NCBI GenBank assembly: GCA_021776635.1
Contig: JAJFFN010000035.1
Coordinates: 124,001 to 188,000, forward strand
Direction: 5' to 3'
Length of the DNA: 64,000 nucleotides
Origin: Robiginitomaculum sp.
Lineage (GTDB): Bacteria > Pseudomonadota > Alphaproteobacteria > Caulobacterales > Maricaulaceae
Shown here piece by piece: positions 38,644 through 49,595 of this stretch (positions are counted from its first letter, which is position 1; every line of letters begins with the position of its first letter). The notes beneath the pieces are model-generated. The model was not told the DNA's origin, did no database searches, and saw only the letters and a list, made by a program, of their open reading frames with translations. The translations under genes and the position numbers were made by a program.

Positions 38644-40214
38644 AACTTATAAAATCCACAGCTATAATTGGTATTTTGACCTTGCTCAGCCGTGTGTTGG
38701 GTTTAATTCGTGATACGCTTTCTGCTACCTACCTAGGTGCGGGTCCAATAAATGACGCTTTGGTAACAGCTTATAAAATCCCCAATACATTTCGCCGCAT
38801 ATTTGCTGAAGGTGCCTTTAACGCGGCTTTTGTTCCGCTTTACGCACGAAAGGTGGAAGAAGAGGGCGAAGAACAAGCGGACAGGTTTGCTAGTGAAGCT
38901 TTCGCCGGCCTGTTATTTATTGTTGCAGTCTTGGTTGTTCTTTTTGAGCTGACAATGCCCTGGACATTAAATTTATTTGGCGCAGGCTTGGGCCGCGAAG
39001 CCAATATTCAGGCAGGCTTTGGAATGTTATCATCATATGGCTTGGCTGTACTTGGCGCGCAAATCACCATGCCTTATCTGTTGCTAATCTCTTTAACGGC
39101 GATGTTTTCAGGCATTTTAAACACACGTCACCGTTTTGCCGTTGCGGCGTTTGTACCTGTCCTTTTGAACATTGTATTAATATCAATATTCATTGCAATG
39201 ATGAAAGCCAATTGGAGTAAGGCACAATTGGTGCTTTATTTATGTACCGGCATGAGCGCATCCGGTATATTGCAATTATCCATGATTGTATGGGCGTGTC
39301 GACGGGCCGGCGTTAAGATTAAACTGCTACGCCCGCGTATGACGCCTGGCGTTAAACGGCTTCTGACATTGGGTGTGCCTGGCATACTTGCTGCTGGCAT
39401 CACGCATATTAATATTATGGTCAGCCACAATATTTCTACGATGCAAGCAAGTGGTGCGTCATGGCTAAATTATGCAGATAGACTTTATCAACTGCCCCTT
39501 GGCATGATCGGTATTGCTATGGGAGTGGCTCTCTTGCCTACGCTTTCAAGGCGCTTGCGCAGCGGTGATGAACAAGGTGCAAAAACATCTTTGAACCGCG
39601 CAATGGAAATTGCTGCATTCCTCACAATGCCAGCCGCAACCGCGCTTGTCGTCATGCCAGAATTTTTAGTCGGCGGCCTATTTGAACGCGGGGCATTTGA
39701 AGCTGCGGACACCCAAGCCACCGGCACGGCCCTACGCATGTTTGCATTTGGCTTGCCGGCGTTCGTACTCATTAAAGTTTTAACGCCTGCTTTTTTTGCC
39801 CGTGAAAACACTAAAACACCCATGTATTATGCCGGCATTTCTGCGGTGGTTAACATCGTGCTTGGATATCTTCTCTTTCTAAAAGTTGGTTTTTGGGGCT
39901 TGGCATTGGCAACATCTATTGCGGGTTGGGTAAATGTTTTTTTTCTCATACGTACACTGCTTCGAAATGGTAATTTTTCTCCTGATACCCGTTTGTTACG
40001 CAGGTTGCCGCCCATAATTTTGGCAAGTCTATTTATGGGTGCCGCAGTTTGGTATTTAGCTAATTATTTTACACCAATGCTAGCAGGAAATATTGTAAAA
40101 GATTATATAGTTTTAGGGTTTGTGTCTTTGGTTGGGTTTTTGCTTTACGCTGTGGTGGCATTCGTGTTTAAAGCCTACGGATTTGAAGACTTGCGGTACG
40201 TGCTTAAAAAATAA
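38640..40214 (+). CDS. murJ: Lipid II flippase MurJ
   Basis: A 524-residue, 14-segment membrane protein of the MOP superfamily that flips the peptidoglycan precursor lipid II. The [16 protein letters not shown] opening and the [18 protein letters not shown] block near 48-66 carry the conserved arginines and the GAFN signature. It overlaps glnD by four bases (ATGA). Confidence 0.95.
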   Translation: MKLIKSTAIIGILTLLSRVLGLIRDTLSATYLGAGPINDALVTAYKIPNTFRRIFAEGAFNAAFVPLYARKVEEEGEEQADRFASEAFAGLLFIVAVLVVLFELTMPWTLNLFGAGLGREANIQAGFGMLSSYGLAVLGAQITMPYLLLISLTAMFSGILNTRHRFAVAAFVPVLLNIVLISIFIAMMKANWSKAQLVLYLCTGMSASGILQLSMIVWACRRAGVKIKLLRPRMTPGVKRLLTLGVPGILAAGITHINIMVSHNISTMQASGASWLNYADRLYQLPLGMIGIAMGVALLPTLSRRLRSGDEQGAKTSLNRAMEIAAFLTMPAATALVVMPEFLVGGLFERGAFEAADTQATGTALRMFAFGLPAFVLIKVLTPAFFARENTKTPMYYAGISAVVNIVLGYLLFLKVGFWGLALATSIAGWVNVFFLIRTLLRNGNFSPDTRLLRRLPPIILASLFMGAAVWYLANYFTPMLAGNIVKDYIVLGFVSLVGFLLYAVVAFVFKAYGFEDLRYVLKK

Positions 40215-40228
40215 CTTTGGATAAATTG

Positions 40229-41272
40229 ATGAAACAAAACCAAGTAGGAAATGGCTCAGACTATAAAGGGCCAAACAGGGTGTTCTCTGGCATGCAACCA
40301 ACAGGGGCTTTGCATTTGGGAAATTACCTCGGTGCTTTGACTAAATTCGTCGACTTGCAAAACGAGCATGAGTGTGTGTTTTGTATTGTTGATTTACACG
40401 CAGTTACAGTGTTTCAAGATCCCAAACTGCTCGCTGGGCAAACGCGCGAAATCGCAGCGGCGTATCTCGCTGCGGGCGTTGATCCTGACAAAGCAATTAT
40501 TTATCCGCAAGCCCAAGTGGCTGCCCACACGGAACTTGCTTGGTTTTTAAATTGCGTCGCCCGCGTAGGATGGCTGTCACGCATGACACAATTCAAGGAC
40601 AAAGCCGGTAAAAACTCTGAACGGGTTTCGGTTGGTCTTTATGCTTATCCTGTACTTCAAGCTGCAGATATTTTAGCGTTTAAGGCCACACATGTACCCG
40701 TAGGTGAAGACCAGAAACAGCATTTGGAATTGTCGCGAGATATCGCGCAAAAATTCAACAATGATTTTAATGTCCCTGGGTTTTTCCCGTTGCCGGAACC
40801 TTTGATCAAGGGCCCTGGTGCACGAATTATGTCCCTGCGCGATGGCAACAAAAAAATGTCCAAATCCGACCCGTCTGACAATTCACGAATAAACCTTACT
40901 GATAGCCCAGATAAGATTGCCAAGAAATTTCGAAAAGCCCGTACAGATGCCGGCATGGTGCCTGATAATTTGGATGAGCTTGAGAACAGGCCTGAGGTAA
41001 AAAATCTCGTCGGAATTTATGCGGCTTTGGCGCGTCTTTCCGATCAGGACGTCTTGGATGAATATGCGGGGCAAGGCTTTGGCACGTTCAAACCTGCGCT
41101 CGCTGATTTGGCGGTAGAACATCTGCGACCAATTAGCGCAAAGCTGAATGATTATCTTGCAAACCCAGGAGATGTCGACAAAGTGCTGAAGCGCGGCTCT
41201 GACAAGGCTGCCGAAATTTCAATGCCCATTATGGATGATATTCGTAAGATAATGGGCTTTTGGGGAGCCTAA
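40229..41272 (+). CDS. trpS: Tryptophanyl-tRNA synthetase
   Basis: A class I synthetase charging tRNA(Trp), 347 residues from the ATG at 40229. A TTG four codons upstream opens the longer frame but is less likely. [10 protein letters not shown] near 25-34 is the HIGH motif and [10 protein letters not shown] near 209 is the KMSKS loop. [10 protein letters not shown] and [15 protein letters not shown] are typical of the bacterial enzyme. It is the last of the conserved mutS cluster and is followed closely by the copper chaperone gene. Confidence 0.96.
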   Translation: MKQNQVGNGSDYKGPNRVFSGMQPTGALHLGNYLGALTKFVDLQNEHECVFCIVDLHAVTVFQDPKLLAGQTREIAAAYLAAGVDPDKAIIYPQAQVAAHTELAWFLNCVARVGWLSRMTQFKDKAGKNSERVSVGLYAYPVLQAADILAFKATHVPVGEDQKQHLELSRDIAQKFNNDFNVPGFFPLPEPLIKGPGARIMSLRDGNKKMSKSDPSDNSRINLTDSPDKIAKKFRKARTDAGMVPDNLDELENRPEVKNLVGIYAALARLSDQDVLDEYAGQGFGTFKPALADLAVEHLRPISAKLNDYLANPGDVDKVLKRGSDKAAEISMPIMDDIRKIMGFWGA

Positions 41273-41278
41273 AAATAA

Positions 41279-41809
41279 ATGAATACGAATAAATTGAACC
41301 TGGGTAAAATTTTGGGATATCCGGCCATTGTGCTGTTATTGTTGACGGCAATAGCATCTGCATATCTCATTTTTTCAGATAAAAGCACAGCCTATTCAGT
41401 TATCCGTGTCAATAACGTTACACTGCGCCCACCTGCCCCTGGGCAATCCACTGCGGCTGCATATTTTGATGTTATTAACGACGGCGGTGCGAATGAGCTT
41501 CTATCTGTCTCAACACCGATAAGTTCCAAAGTAGAATTGCATACCCACCTCCATGAAGACGGTATGATGAAAATGCGTATGGTCAATAGCGTCAAGATTT
41601 TGCCAAAACAAACCACTCATTTTAAACCCATGGGTTTTCATGTTATGATTTTCAATGTTGATATGGCTGATAACACCGAGCAAATATCTCTGACCTTAAC
41701 ATTTGCGCGCCCACCCGTTCATGGGAAAACGAAAAAGGATGCTGGGGGCAAAAAAATAGACGCCCCAAAAATTTATACAATAACCGTTCTTGCTGAAATT
41801 GAAAATTAA
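41279..41809 (+). CDS. PCu(A)C-type copper chaperone
   Basis: A 176-residue periplasmic protein of the PCu(A)C (DUF461) family, which delivers Cu(I) to cytochrome oxidase. An uncleaved or signal-anchor segment covers 13-32. The copper motif is visible as His/Met ligands around ELHTHLHEDGMMKMRMV and then FKPMGFHVMIF. The tail is Lys-rich. It may be co-transcribed with trpS, six bases away. Confidence 0.85.
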   Translation: MNTNKLNLGKILGYPAIVLLLLTAIASAYLIFSDKSTAYSVIRVNNVTLRPPAPGQSTAAAYFDVINDGGANELLSVSTPISSKVELHTHLHEDGMMKMRMVNSVKILPKQTTHFKPMGFHVMIFNVDMADNTEQISLTLTFARPPVHGKTKKDAGGKKIDAPKIYTITVLAEIEN

Positions 41810-41918
41810 GGGAGCAAGCAATGTGCCAATTCACCACCATCATTTGTTTTTTTGTAATAGACTTTGCTACATATTGTTAAGGTAATAACACCATCAAATG
41901 CCGAGACTAAACATCTTG

Positions 41919-42974
41919 CTAGCGTCTTCGTTTAGCTGCATAACTCGAGAGAGCTATCAATAACCGCCCAAGCAGTGCCTCCACCGGCGCACCTGTAGAT
42001 TTCATCTGCTTTTCTGTTTCCATGCTTTGGTTGATAGCCCGGGCGAGCGCTGTTTCCGGCCAGATACGCAGGGCGGCACCAAAAGCATTTTTACGCATAA
42101 CGAATACGGGCGGTCGCAAAGCGCGCATGGCTTCATCGGTGCTATTACCGGTGGACATAGATGCGGATGCTTGGTGCAAGCGAACTATGTGGCGCTGTAA
42201 GGCGGCCAATACGGAGTGGGGGTTTATCTTACCTGCAAGCGCTCGGCGCAAACTGGCATCCATAGTTTTCAAATTGCCGGCCATGGCGTCAAAAACAATG
42301 TCGTCAAGCCCCGCCGCGCCTGCGCCGCCGATTAGGGTTTTGATGTCCTCTAAAGTCACTTTGGCACCATCTTCTTTGCCGAAACCTTTATATAATGCCA
42401 GCTTCTCGATTTCGGAACGTGCCATACGGCGGTCGCCCTCTAGGAGTGGTACCAATGCATCTAAGGCATCTGCATCGACACCTATTTTTAAATCTCGCAA
42501 GCTTGAACGTACCATGCCCGCAATATCAGCTTGGCTGTCAGCATAGCAGGCAATGGAAGCAAAGTTTTTGGCAGTTTCGAAAGCGTTGCGTATAGCAGAG
42601 CGCGGGGTCATATCACCGGCTTCTACGATAAGTTTTGCTGCGCATGTTTCGGGCTTTGCATCCAGGGCTTTGATTGTTTTGGCAATAGAAGCGGCTCCGC
42701 GTTCATGGGACAGTCGCAAATGAATGAGCCGCGCATCCCCTAGCAAACTTTGTGCAACCATTTCGTCTGCTAGGCGTGCAGGATCGCCCGTCAGATCATC
42801 AGCACTTAAAATGGTTGTTGAAAATGGATCGTCAGGATTAGGACTAAATTGTTTGGCAACGGTTTTTGCGCGTTCCGAACATAATCCGGCGTCCGGACCA
42901 AACAAGAGAACGCCAGGGCAATTTGCGGGCGGGGATTTTATCCAGCTACGGGCGCGTGCACCCGTCAGTTTCAT
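41919..42974 (-). CDS. holA: DNA polymerase III delta subunit
   Basis: The clamp-loader subunit that opens the beta sliding clamp. It has 351 residues, with the HolA N-terminal region (LLFGPDAGLCSERA near 23-36, where no P-loop is expected) and the C-terminal helical collar. In alphaproteobacteria it follows lptE and leuS, as here. Its ATG overlaps the lptE stop by four bases. Confidence 0.9.
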   Translation of the reverse strand: MKLTGARARSWIKSPPANCPGVLLFGPDAGLCSERAKTVAKQFSPNPDDPFSTTILSADDLTGDPARLADEMVAQSLLGDARLIHLRLSHERGAASIAKTIKALDAKPETCAAKLIVEAGDMTPRSAIRNAFETAKNFASIACYADSQADIAGMVRSSLRDLKIGVDADALDALVPLLEGDRRMARSEIEKLALYKGFGKEDGAKVTLEDIKTLIGGAGAAGLDDIVFDAMAGNLKTMDASLRRALAGKINPHSVLAALQRHIVRLHQASASMSTGNSTDEAMRALRPPVFVMRKNAFGAALRIWPETALARAINQSMETEKQMKSTGAPVEALLGRLLIALSSYAAKRRR

Positions 42975-43468
42975 TTGCTGGTGGATCTGGCTTGATAGAT
43001 GGCCAGTTTGGCAATGATTTGGTCCGCAGCTTCTGCGGCAACTTGTTCATCGGCGTTGGCCTGCGCTGCAACCGTTCCGTAAGGGTCGCGCGGTGCGCCG
43101 TAAGTAGAAATAGAACGTACTTTGTTACGAAATACAATATCACCCGTCTTGGCATCGACCAATTCAATTTTCGTGTTCATAACCAGATCATAACGCGTCG
43201 CAACATCGTCTGCACCAATACCCAAACTAGCGCGGTTGCTTTTTGGGGTGACGCGTAGAATATACGGCGTAGCACTATTGTCACCCATTCGGTCACGCAA
43301 TGCCTGCGCCAATAGAAAATCAATTTTTTCATTGGCCTGCATTTCTACGGTGATATTTTTCAAGCTAACATTGCTGCCGCCAAATGCGTTTGGTGCGTGC
43401 ATAGGCTTGAAACCGCAAGCGGCTAGAATAAGTGCAGTGGCCAAAATAAATCCGGTGCGTGTTTTCAT
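42971..43468 (-). CDS. lptE: LPS-assembly lipoprotein LptE
   Basis: Outer membrane lipoprotein that plugs LptD in lipopolysaccharide export. The 165 residues have a lipobox LAAC with Cys18. The GFKPMHAP segment after it and the domain with VRSISTYGAPRDPYGTVAAQ match the alphaproteobacterial form. It lies between leuS and holA, the usual place, nine bases from the leuS stop. Confidence 0.9.
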   Translation of the reverse strand: MKTRTGFILATALILAACGFKPMHAPNAFGGSNVSLKNITVEMQANEKIDFLLAQALRDRMGDNSATPYILRVTPKSNRASLGIGADDVATRYDLVMNTKIELVDAKTGDIVFRNKVRSISTYGAPRDPYGTVAAQANADEQVAAEAADQIIAKLAIYQARSTSK

Positions 43469-43477
43469 TGGTATCTC

Positions 43478-46138
43478 CTAATTGGCTACTATATTGATTA
43501 TCCGACCCGGGACAACGATGATTTTTCGCACAGTTTTATCAGATAAAAACTGAGCAATGTGGGGATGTGCCAGTGCTAGCTTCTCGACCGCGTCTTTATC
43601 GGCCGCCTTGGCCACAGAGATTTCAGCACGGCGTTTACCATTGACCTGTATGGGCATAGTGATTTCGTCTTGGGCCAACATGGCAGGGTCGGCTTCTGGC
43701 CAAGGCGCGTCACAAACCAAACCATCCCCACCAAGGTGAGCCCAGCATTCTTCGGCCAGGTGCGGCATGAACGGGGCAATGACGCGAACCAATATGCTCA
43801 TGCCTTCAATCTTAGCGTCGTCGTTCTCCGTATGCTTTTTCAGTGCATTGACCAACTCATATATTTGCGCCACCGAAGTATTGAAGCGAAAATTGTCAAT
43901 ACCGTCAGTAATTTTAGCCACAGCTTTGTGTGCGGTGCGGCGTAAGTCGAGGGCATCTCCAGATACATCATCCGTAGAACCCATAGACTGCAAGCTGTCT
44001 TTGGGTGTTTCAGAGATGGTCGCCCAAACCTTGCCCGCAAACCGCCATGCACCGAGTGCGCCTGCGTCCGTCCATTCTACGTCCCGATCCGGCGGGCTAT
44101 CGGACAGCATAAACCAGCGCGCCACGTCCGCACCATAACCCTCGATAATGTCGTGAGGGTCAATGACGTTTTTCTTGGACTTGGACATTTTTTCCACTGC
44201 GCCCTTGGTGATTTCTGCACCGGTTTCAAGATGGATAAGCTGACCGTCTTTTTCGCCCACATCAGCAGGGACGACGAATTTGCCGCCCACGTCCGTATAA
44301 ACCGCGTGGTTAACCATGCCTTGGGTAAACAGGCCTTTGAACGGTTCGCCGCTCGGCAAGTCCAACAGATCACAATCACGCAGGGCGCGGGCGAAAAACC
44401 GCGCATAAAGCAAATGCAAAATCGCGTGCTCGACACCGCCAATATATTGGTCAACGGGGAGCCACTGGCTGGCAATATTATTATCAAACGGTCTGTCCGG
44501 TGTATTGCCGCCTGCAAAGCGGGCAAAATACCAACTGGAATCAACAAAGGTATCGAGCGTATCCGTCTCGCGGGTCGCAGGACTGTCGCAGTTCGGGCAA
44601 TCTACATGTTTCCACGTAGCATGACGGTCAAGTGGATTGCCGGGAATATCAAAGCTGACATCATCCGGTAGCTCGACGGGGAGGTCAGCTACCGGTACTG
44701 GTACCGCCCCGCAACTACCGCAATGAATAATAGGAATAGGGCAGCCCCAATAGCGTTGCCGCGATACACCCCAATCTCTTAATCGGTATGTGACTTGTCC
44801 ACTGCCAGCGCCCAATTTTTCTAACTCGGCAATCGCCGCAGAAATACCGTCCTCAACACCCATGTCGTTAAGGAAGCGTGAATTGAATAATTTACCCGGG
44901 CCGATATAGGCCTCATCACCAACTTCATAACTATCCGGGTTTTCACCCTCAGGTAAAACCACGGCAGGTACAGGCAAACCATATTTGCGTGCAAAATCTA
45001 AATCCCGTTGGTCATGGGCGGGGCAACCGAAAATAGCCCCCGTACCGTACCCCATCAATACGAAATTCGCCGCATAAACGGGTAGGGTGATGCTATCATC
45101 AAATGGATGTTTAACCCGCAAGCCCGTATCAACGCCGAGTTTTTCGGCCTTTTCAACCGCTTCAGCGGTGCTACCCATAAGGGTGCAGGCTTTGGCTAGT
45201 TCTTTGAGTGCAGGATTTTCTGGTGTCAATGATTTGATTAAGGGATGGTCATAGGCGAGGGCTACAAAGCTTGCGCCGAATAATGTATCGGGACGGGTTG
45301 TGTAAACCTCTATGTTTTTTATATCGCTCACGGCAGTTGAGCTTTGCTCAACACCTCCGCGAGGGCGTGCCACTGGGCGCGACGGGTGGTCGCCCTTGCC
45401 TCGCTTATGCTCGGTATCCGGCGATCCGTTGACTATAGTAAAACTAAACTGCGCGCCCTCACTGCGCCCAATCCAGTTTTTCTGCATGGTGCGGACTTTG
45501 TCTGGCCAGTCTGTGAGTGTGTCCAGCGCTACGTCCAAATCCTCCGCGTATTTAGTGATTTTGAAAAACCACTGGTTTAGCTCTTTGGTTTCGACCTCTG
45601 CGCCAGAGCGCCAGCCCTTACCGTCGATGACTTGTTCATTGGCGAGCACAGTCATATCGACCGGATCCCAATTAACCTTGGCGGTCTTTCTATAGACCAA
45701 GTCGTTTTCCATGAATTTCAGGAAAATCGCTTGTTGTTGTTTGTAATACTCCACATCGCAAGTGGCAAATTCGCGGCTCCAGTCAAGCGCAAAACCGAGA
45801 CGTTGCAAAGGCGCTTTCATGGCGTCGATATTGGCGTAAGTCCACGCTTTTGGATGTCCCCCGTTTTGCATGGCCGCGTTCTCGGCGGGCATGCCAAATG
45901 CATCCCAACCCATAGGGTGCAGGACTTCAAATCCGTTCGCTCTCTTATAGCGCGCAATCACATCGCCCATAGCATAGTTGCGAACATGCCCCATATGAAT
46001 GCGCCCGCTTGGGTAGGGGAACATTTCTAGGGCATAATATTTCGGCTTAGGGGAATTATCATCCGCCTCAAAGACACGACCTGCGTCCCATGCGGCCTGC
46101 CACCTAGGCTCTACTTCCGCCGCATTATATCGGGACAT
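43478..46138 (-). CDS. leuS: Leucyl-tRNA synthetase with an in-frame insert
   Basis: Charges tRNA(Leu) and edits mischarged products. It has 886 residues. The HIGH motif is IHMGH at 47-51 and KMSKS is EKMSKSKKN near 649. The editing domain begins with [14 protein letters not shown] at about 274. Just before that, at about 240-270, lies a stretch rich in Arg, Gly and Pro with the order [17 protein letters not shown], which is unlike ordinary LeuS. At DNA level this stretch is built from inverted repeats. It looks like an inserted repetitive element that kept the frame. The rest of the enzyme appears intact. Confidence 0.95.
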   Translation of the reverse strand: MSRYNAAEVEPRWQAAWDAGRVFEADDNSPKPKYYALEMFPYPSGRIHMGHVRNYAMGDVIARYKRANGFEVLHPMGWDAFGMPAENAAMQNGGHPKAWTYANIDAMKAPLQRLGFALDWSREFATCDVEYYKQQQAIFLKFMENDLVYRKTAKVNWDPVDMTVLANEQVIDGKGWRSGAEVETKELNQWFFKITKYAEDLDVALDTLTDWPDKVRTMQKNWIGRSEGAQFSFTIVNGSPDTEHKRGKGDHPSRPVARPRGGVEQSSTAVSDIKNIEVYTTRPDTLFGASFVALAYDHPLIKSLTPENPALKELAKACTLMGSTAEAVEKAEKLGVDTGLRVKHPFDDSITLPVYAANFVLMGYGTGAIFGCPAHDQRDLDFARKYGLPVPAVVLPEGENPDSYEVGDEAYIGPGKLFNSRFLNDMGVEDGISAAIAELEKLGAGSGQVTYRLRDWGVSRQRYWGCPIPIIHCGSCGAVPVPVADLPVELPDDVSFDIPGNPLDRHATWKHVDCPNCDSPATRETDTLDTFVDSSWYFARFAGGNTPDRPFDNNIASQWLPVDQYIGGVEHAILHLLYARFFARALRDCDLLDLPSGEPFKGLFTQGMVNHAVYTDVGGKFVVPADVGEKDGQLIHLETGAEITKGAVEKMSKSKKNVIDPHDIIEGYGADVARWFMLSDSPPDRDVEWTDAGALGAWRFAGKVWATISETPKDSLQSMGSTDDVSGDALDLRRTAHKAVAKITDGIDNFRFNTSVAQIYELVNALKKHTENDDAKIEGMSILVRVIAPFMPHLAEECWAHLGGDGLVCDAPWPEADPAMLAQDEITMPIQVNGKRRAEISVAKAADKDAVEKLALAHPHIAQFLSDKTVRKIIVVPGRIINIVAN
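45330..45420. repeat. Palindrome-rich element inserted in leuS
   Basis: Three stem-loops lie close together: GTTGAGC/GCTCAAC at 45336-45352 (perfect seven-base arms, three-base loop), CCTC/GAGG at 45354-45364, and GGGCG/CGCCC at 45375-45395. The segment is richer in G+C than the surrounding gene and encodes the unusual Arg/Gly/Pro stretch of LeuS. The behaviour recalls Rickettsia palindromic elements, which also insert in frame within genes. I found no second copy in this window. Confidence 0.55.
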
Positions 46139-46177
46139 AAATTATCCTACATAGATTTTTTGTCGGCCTACTCGCCA

Positions 46178-46213
46178 ACTTATTCGTCCGCTTATTCGTC
46201 CACTTATTCGTCC
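46178..46213. repeat. Three 12-base tandem repeats over a stop codon
   Basis: The 12-base unit (A/G)CTTATTCGTCC occurs three times without gaps. On the minus strand each unit carries GACGAATAA, that is the last two codons plus the stop of the DUF3576 gene. The gene ends in the first unit met and the other two repeat its stop in frame. It looks like recent slippage. Confidence 0.8.
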
Positions 46214-46686
46214 ACAGTGGCAATATAAAGCTGGCGCGCGCGGGTCAGGATTGAGTTTTCGATAGACCGCGCGGTGTCGCCGTCAACAGATGCGTCACTC
46301 CAACTCGCTTCGCTACGCACCTGTTTGAAAATTGAAACTTTAAGCGCATCCGCACGTAGATTCGTATCAAGAATATAGACATTTGCTTTGAACCGCTCAT
46401 TTGGTGCTTGTGGGCTGGCATACCAATCCGTGATAATCACGCCGCCAAACGGGTCAATTTCAGAAAGCGGCATAAATTCCAGAGTTTCCAGAGACGCACG
46501 CCATAAAAACTGATTGACGCCCATGCGTGGTGCCGCGCGTTTAACTTTGGAATAGCTTCCCGTTTCAGATTTATTTGATCCACCAACGCCCGGTATAATA
46601 CTCGTGGCTTTTTTCACGGTTTGGCAGCCAGACAAACTAACAACAAGGACAGTTCCCAATACAACTTTAGTCAAAGTAGACGACAT
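46204..46686 (-). CDS. DUF3576 lipoprotein
   Basis: A 160-residue lipoprotein with lipobox LSGC (Cys21), then a linker and a conserved domain (GVNQFLWRASLETLEFMPLSEIDPFGG, then TDWY). This is the alphaproteobacterial DUF3576 family, regularly upstream of leuS. It probably acts in the envelope with the neighbouring lptE. I use the ATG at 46686, seven bases after GGAG. An ATG two codons earlier is closer to the SD. Its stop lies within a tandem repeat. Confidence 0.88.
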   Translation of the reverse strand: MSSTLTKVVLGTVLVVSLSGCQTVKKATSIIPGVGGSNKSETGSYSKVKRAAPRMGVNQFLWRASLETLEFMPLSEIDPFGGVIITDWYASPQAPNERFKANVYILDTNLRADALKVSIFKQVRSEASWSDASVDGDTARSIENSILTRARQLYIATVDE

Positions 46687-46823
46687 ATACATTCTCCAAT
46701 TGGCACGATATTAACCATCAATGCCCAAATTTAGCCCGCGTTATAACACGTAAGTTTCACAGCGATAGTCCCTATACAACAAAATTTACACTTCAAGCTA
46801 TAATTTATCGTAAGGTGACGGCA

Positions 46824-46841
46824 TTTATACAAGCGTATAAA
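46824..46841. other. Short perfect palindrome after the TIGR02302 gene
   Basis: TTTATAC and GTATAAA with a four-base AAGC spacer lie between the stop of the TIGR02302 gene and the DUF3576 start. No T-run is adjacent. It could be a protein-binding site or a weak end-of-transcript hairpin. Nothing else stands out in this 160-base gap. Confidence 0.3.
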
Positions 46842-46852
46842 CAATACGACCC

Positions 46853-49504
46853 TTAAAACCGCTCTAGCAATCTTTCAAGATATTCGCGCTCTGTTTTGTC
46901 GCGTTCCCGCTCACCGGAGCGGCGGCGCAATTCTTCTAGCAGTTCTCTGGCGCGTTGTTGGTCAGATTTTTCAGGAATGTTCGCATCGCCCTCACCCATG
47001 CTATCGCCCTCTTCGCGGCCAAAGGGGTCGGCACCAGTTAGGCCGTTTTCGCTTGCGCTTCTATTGCCGTCTTCACCTTGTTCGGCTTTAAGCCTTTCTG
47101 CTTCTTGTTCTAGCAAACCTTCTCCTGCTTTACGTAAGGCGTTTATGGCATCAGATTGTGCTCGGCCCGCATTATAAAATTCTCCGTCTTCAAGCGCTTG
47201 TTCGCTTTGCCCCATCGCGTCTTTGGCATCGTCTAATGCTTGCTTGATATCACCGCTGCCTATGCCTTTTTCTTCACCGTCTTTTCCGTCCTCAACACTT
47301 CCATCTGTAGTGCCTTCTTGTTGTTCACGGTCGCCCCCTTGTCCGTTAGCAGCATCTTCAAGTTTTTCGAGCATGTCTGCGATTTGACCTTGTTGACCGG
47401 CAAGAGCTTTGCCGGAAGGTTGATCTCCTTTTTGCTGGTTTTCTGCTTCTTGCTGACCATCCCATAATTCTGATTCGGCATCAGATTCCGCGCGGCCAGC
47501 ATCTTGCGTTTCGTCGCGCAAGCGGCGTTGCTCACCGAGGATGTCGTTTAAGTCTTCCAAGGCTTCTTTCAATTCCTCGCTCATAGACTCGCCAACTCCA
47601 CTGCCACCGCCGCCACCGCCTTGCGCCAATTGTATTTTCATGTTTTCCAATAATTGTGCCAGTTTTGCCAAGGCTTTACGGGCGGCAACAGTATCGCCCA
47701 ACCGGTTGGCTTCTTCGATAGCGTCTAATAATGCCTGAATTTCATCGGTGTTGAAATCTGCGCCATCACCACTGGCACTATCTGCTGATTGCTCTTGCGC
47801 GTTTTTAGCCGCTTCTAACATTAAGAATTCCATATACCGGTCAACGGCTTCATTGTAGCGATCAAACAGGGCGTCAACTTCGCGCTGGGGAGCACGCCTT
47901 GCCATAGCATTGTTAAGCGCCCTTTCGGCCCGCTGCATATCTTCCAGAGCATTGCCAAGTCGGCCAAATTCTGCCCGTAGGGCAATAGCCCATAAATCTT
48001 CGGGGATACCGCCAAGCTCATCTCCCCCCCTGGCCGTTTGCAGGCGGCGGTAAATATTGCGAAGCCCCATATAGACACTTGGGTCTTCAAATACACCGAT
48101 GGGTTTGTCTGTTATAGCTTCTATCAGTAAGGCCGTGCGTTTTACGTCTTTTGGCGCTCGGTCTATAGCTAGATCTGGCCTGTCGGTCGCAAATAACGGT
48201 TTGTTTTTGGGGTCGATTTTTTCGGCTTTAGGATAAGGTGCATAATCATGTGTATCGTCTATCATGAGTTGGCGTTGTTCTGCGACAGCTTTGGCGAGAG
48301 GTTCGACGAATATTTTATCAGGGACGACAAAACCGTGCATGGCGGTAGAGCCGATCTGGTGTTTGCCGTCTATGGCTAGCAAACGTCCAATTACCTTTTT
48401 CCCAGCCCATTTATGTTTGGTCAGATCAACACCGCCTGGCTCTTTGTTGGCCGTACGCACGGATGAGCCGGGCAAGGCAATGCTGATTTGTTCGGTGTTT
48501 TGCAAATCATTTTCCAGAGCCATAGATAATAACAAGGTTTCCACACCGTAATCATCTTCAAGAGAATAGCTAAAGATCAAACGGTCACGTTTGCCCGCAT
48601 CCGGTGCTTCGTCAAACCTAACCAAAGGATGCCGATCTTTATCCACATTTAAAGCCCATATTTTTTCATTCTGGCCAATACGGTAACTGGCGAGCGAGCC
48701 TTTGTTGATAATGGCTCTGGCTTCAAAACTTTGCGGGCCGAGCCGTTTAGCGGTGATCCGACGCGTTCGGTTGCCCTCGCGTAAGATGAGGCGGGGTGCG
48801 GTTTTTATACCTGATATACGGGCAACAAATTCAGAACCTTCCGGCGCATACATGCTTTGCTGTTCCTTGAAGTAACTGGGTGGCCGACCCGTATATTCGG
48901 GAGGATCAATCCAGGCCTCATAGTGGGCGTTTTTGGCTGACATACCGTAAATCCAACCCGGTGTAAGGCTGGCCCGCAAACGTTCGTAATTATCACCAGC
49001 CCCAACCATAAGAGCCAGCATCAACAATATCGGCGTTGCTATGCGCAAGAAATATTTATCCATGGGCGCAAGGGTCGGGCGCAAAGTTGATGTTCCGGCG
49101 CGCTGTATTTGAGCTTGCGCAGTGGTAAGATGATTTTTCCAAGCGCGATCAGACGCATCATTTAGGGCAGGTGTGTCGACCAGTGTGTCTAAAGGCCGGT
49201 GCGACAAGCCACTGTCGCGCTCAACCCTACGCCGCGCCTGCGATTGTGTTGGAAACATTTTTTGTCGTGCGGCCAGTGCATTTTTTACGACAAAATAAAC
49301 AGCAATACTTAAACCAATTAAGCGCCACGGATCACCAATTCTCTGCCACAATCCAAATGCCGCAGCCGTGGTAAACAGCAAAACAAATAATGCACCAAGC
49401 GCCAAGGTAGGCGCATAGGTTTCCCACAATAAATGACGGTAAGCGCGCTTGGTCAAACTGACGGCACGTTTTGTCGTAATATCCTGTGTTGGGTGCGGGT
49501 TCAT
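46853..49504 (-). CDS. TIGR02302/DUF4175 family membrane protein
   Basis: A protein of about 883 residues typical of alphaproteobacteria. Two or three hydrophobic segments lie near the N-terminus (about 30-75 and 150-170). A long soluble middle part contains an IDPPEYTGRPPSYF motif. The C-terminal third is Gln/Glu/Gly/Asp-rich, with a GGGGGG run near 640 and repeated QE/DG stretches ending in an RRRSGERERDK helix. The function is unknown; the layout suggests an envelope protein with a long disordered cytoplasmic or periplasmic part. I choose the ATG at 49504 (AAAGG close upstream); one six codons earlier is also possible. Confidence 0.85.
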   Translation of the reverse strand: MNPHPTQDITTKRAVSLTKRAYRHLLWETYAPTLALGALFVLLFTTAAAFGLWQRIGDPWRLIGLSIAVYFVVKNALAARQKMFPTQSQARRRVERDSGLSHRPLDTLVDTPALNDASDRAWKNHLTTAQAQIQRAGTSTLRPTLAPMDKYFLRIATPILLMLALMVGAGDNYERLRASLTPGWIYGMSAKNAHYEAWIDPPEYTGRPPSYFKEQQSMYAPEGSEFVARISGIKTAPRLILREGNRTRRITAKRLGPQSFEARAIINKGSLASYRIGQNEKIWALNVDKDRHPLVRFDEAPDAGKRDRLIFSYSLEDDYGVETLLLSMALENDLQNTEQISIALPGSSVRTANKEPGGVDLTKHKWAGKKVIGRLLAIDGKHQIGSTAMHGFVVPDKIFVEPLAKAVAEQRQLMIDDTHDYAPYPKAEKIDPKNKPLFATDRPDLAIDRAPKDVKRTALLIEAITDKPIGVFEDPSVYMGLRNIYRRLQTARGGDELGGIPEDLWAIALRAEFGRLGNALEDMQRAERALNNAMARRAPQREVDALFDRYNEAVDRYMEFLMLEAAKNAQEQSADSASGDGADFNTDEIQALLDAIEEANRLGDTVAARKALAKLAQLLENMKIQLAQGGGGGGSGVGESMSEELKEALEDLNDILGEQRRLRDETQDAGRAESDAESELWDGQQEAENQQKGDQPSGKALAGQQGQIADMLEKLEDAANGQGGDREQQEGTTDGSVEDGKDGEEKGIGSGDIKQALDDAKDAMGQSEQALEDGEFYNAGRAQSDAINALRKAGEGLLEQEAERLKAEQGEDGNRSASENGLTGADPFGREEGDSMGEGDANIPEKSDQQRARELLEELRRRSGERERDKTEREYLERLLERF

Positions 49505-49595
49505 AACGCCTTTATAAGACATGTTTCCAAATAAGGTGCAATAAAATCATTAAAATTTCGCGAGGTTACGCAAATGCGGCTTAAACAATCCCCTT

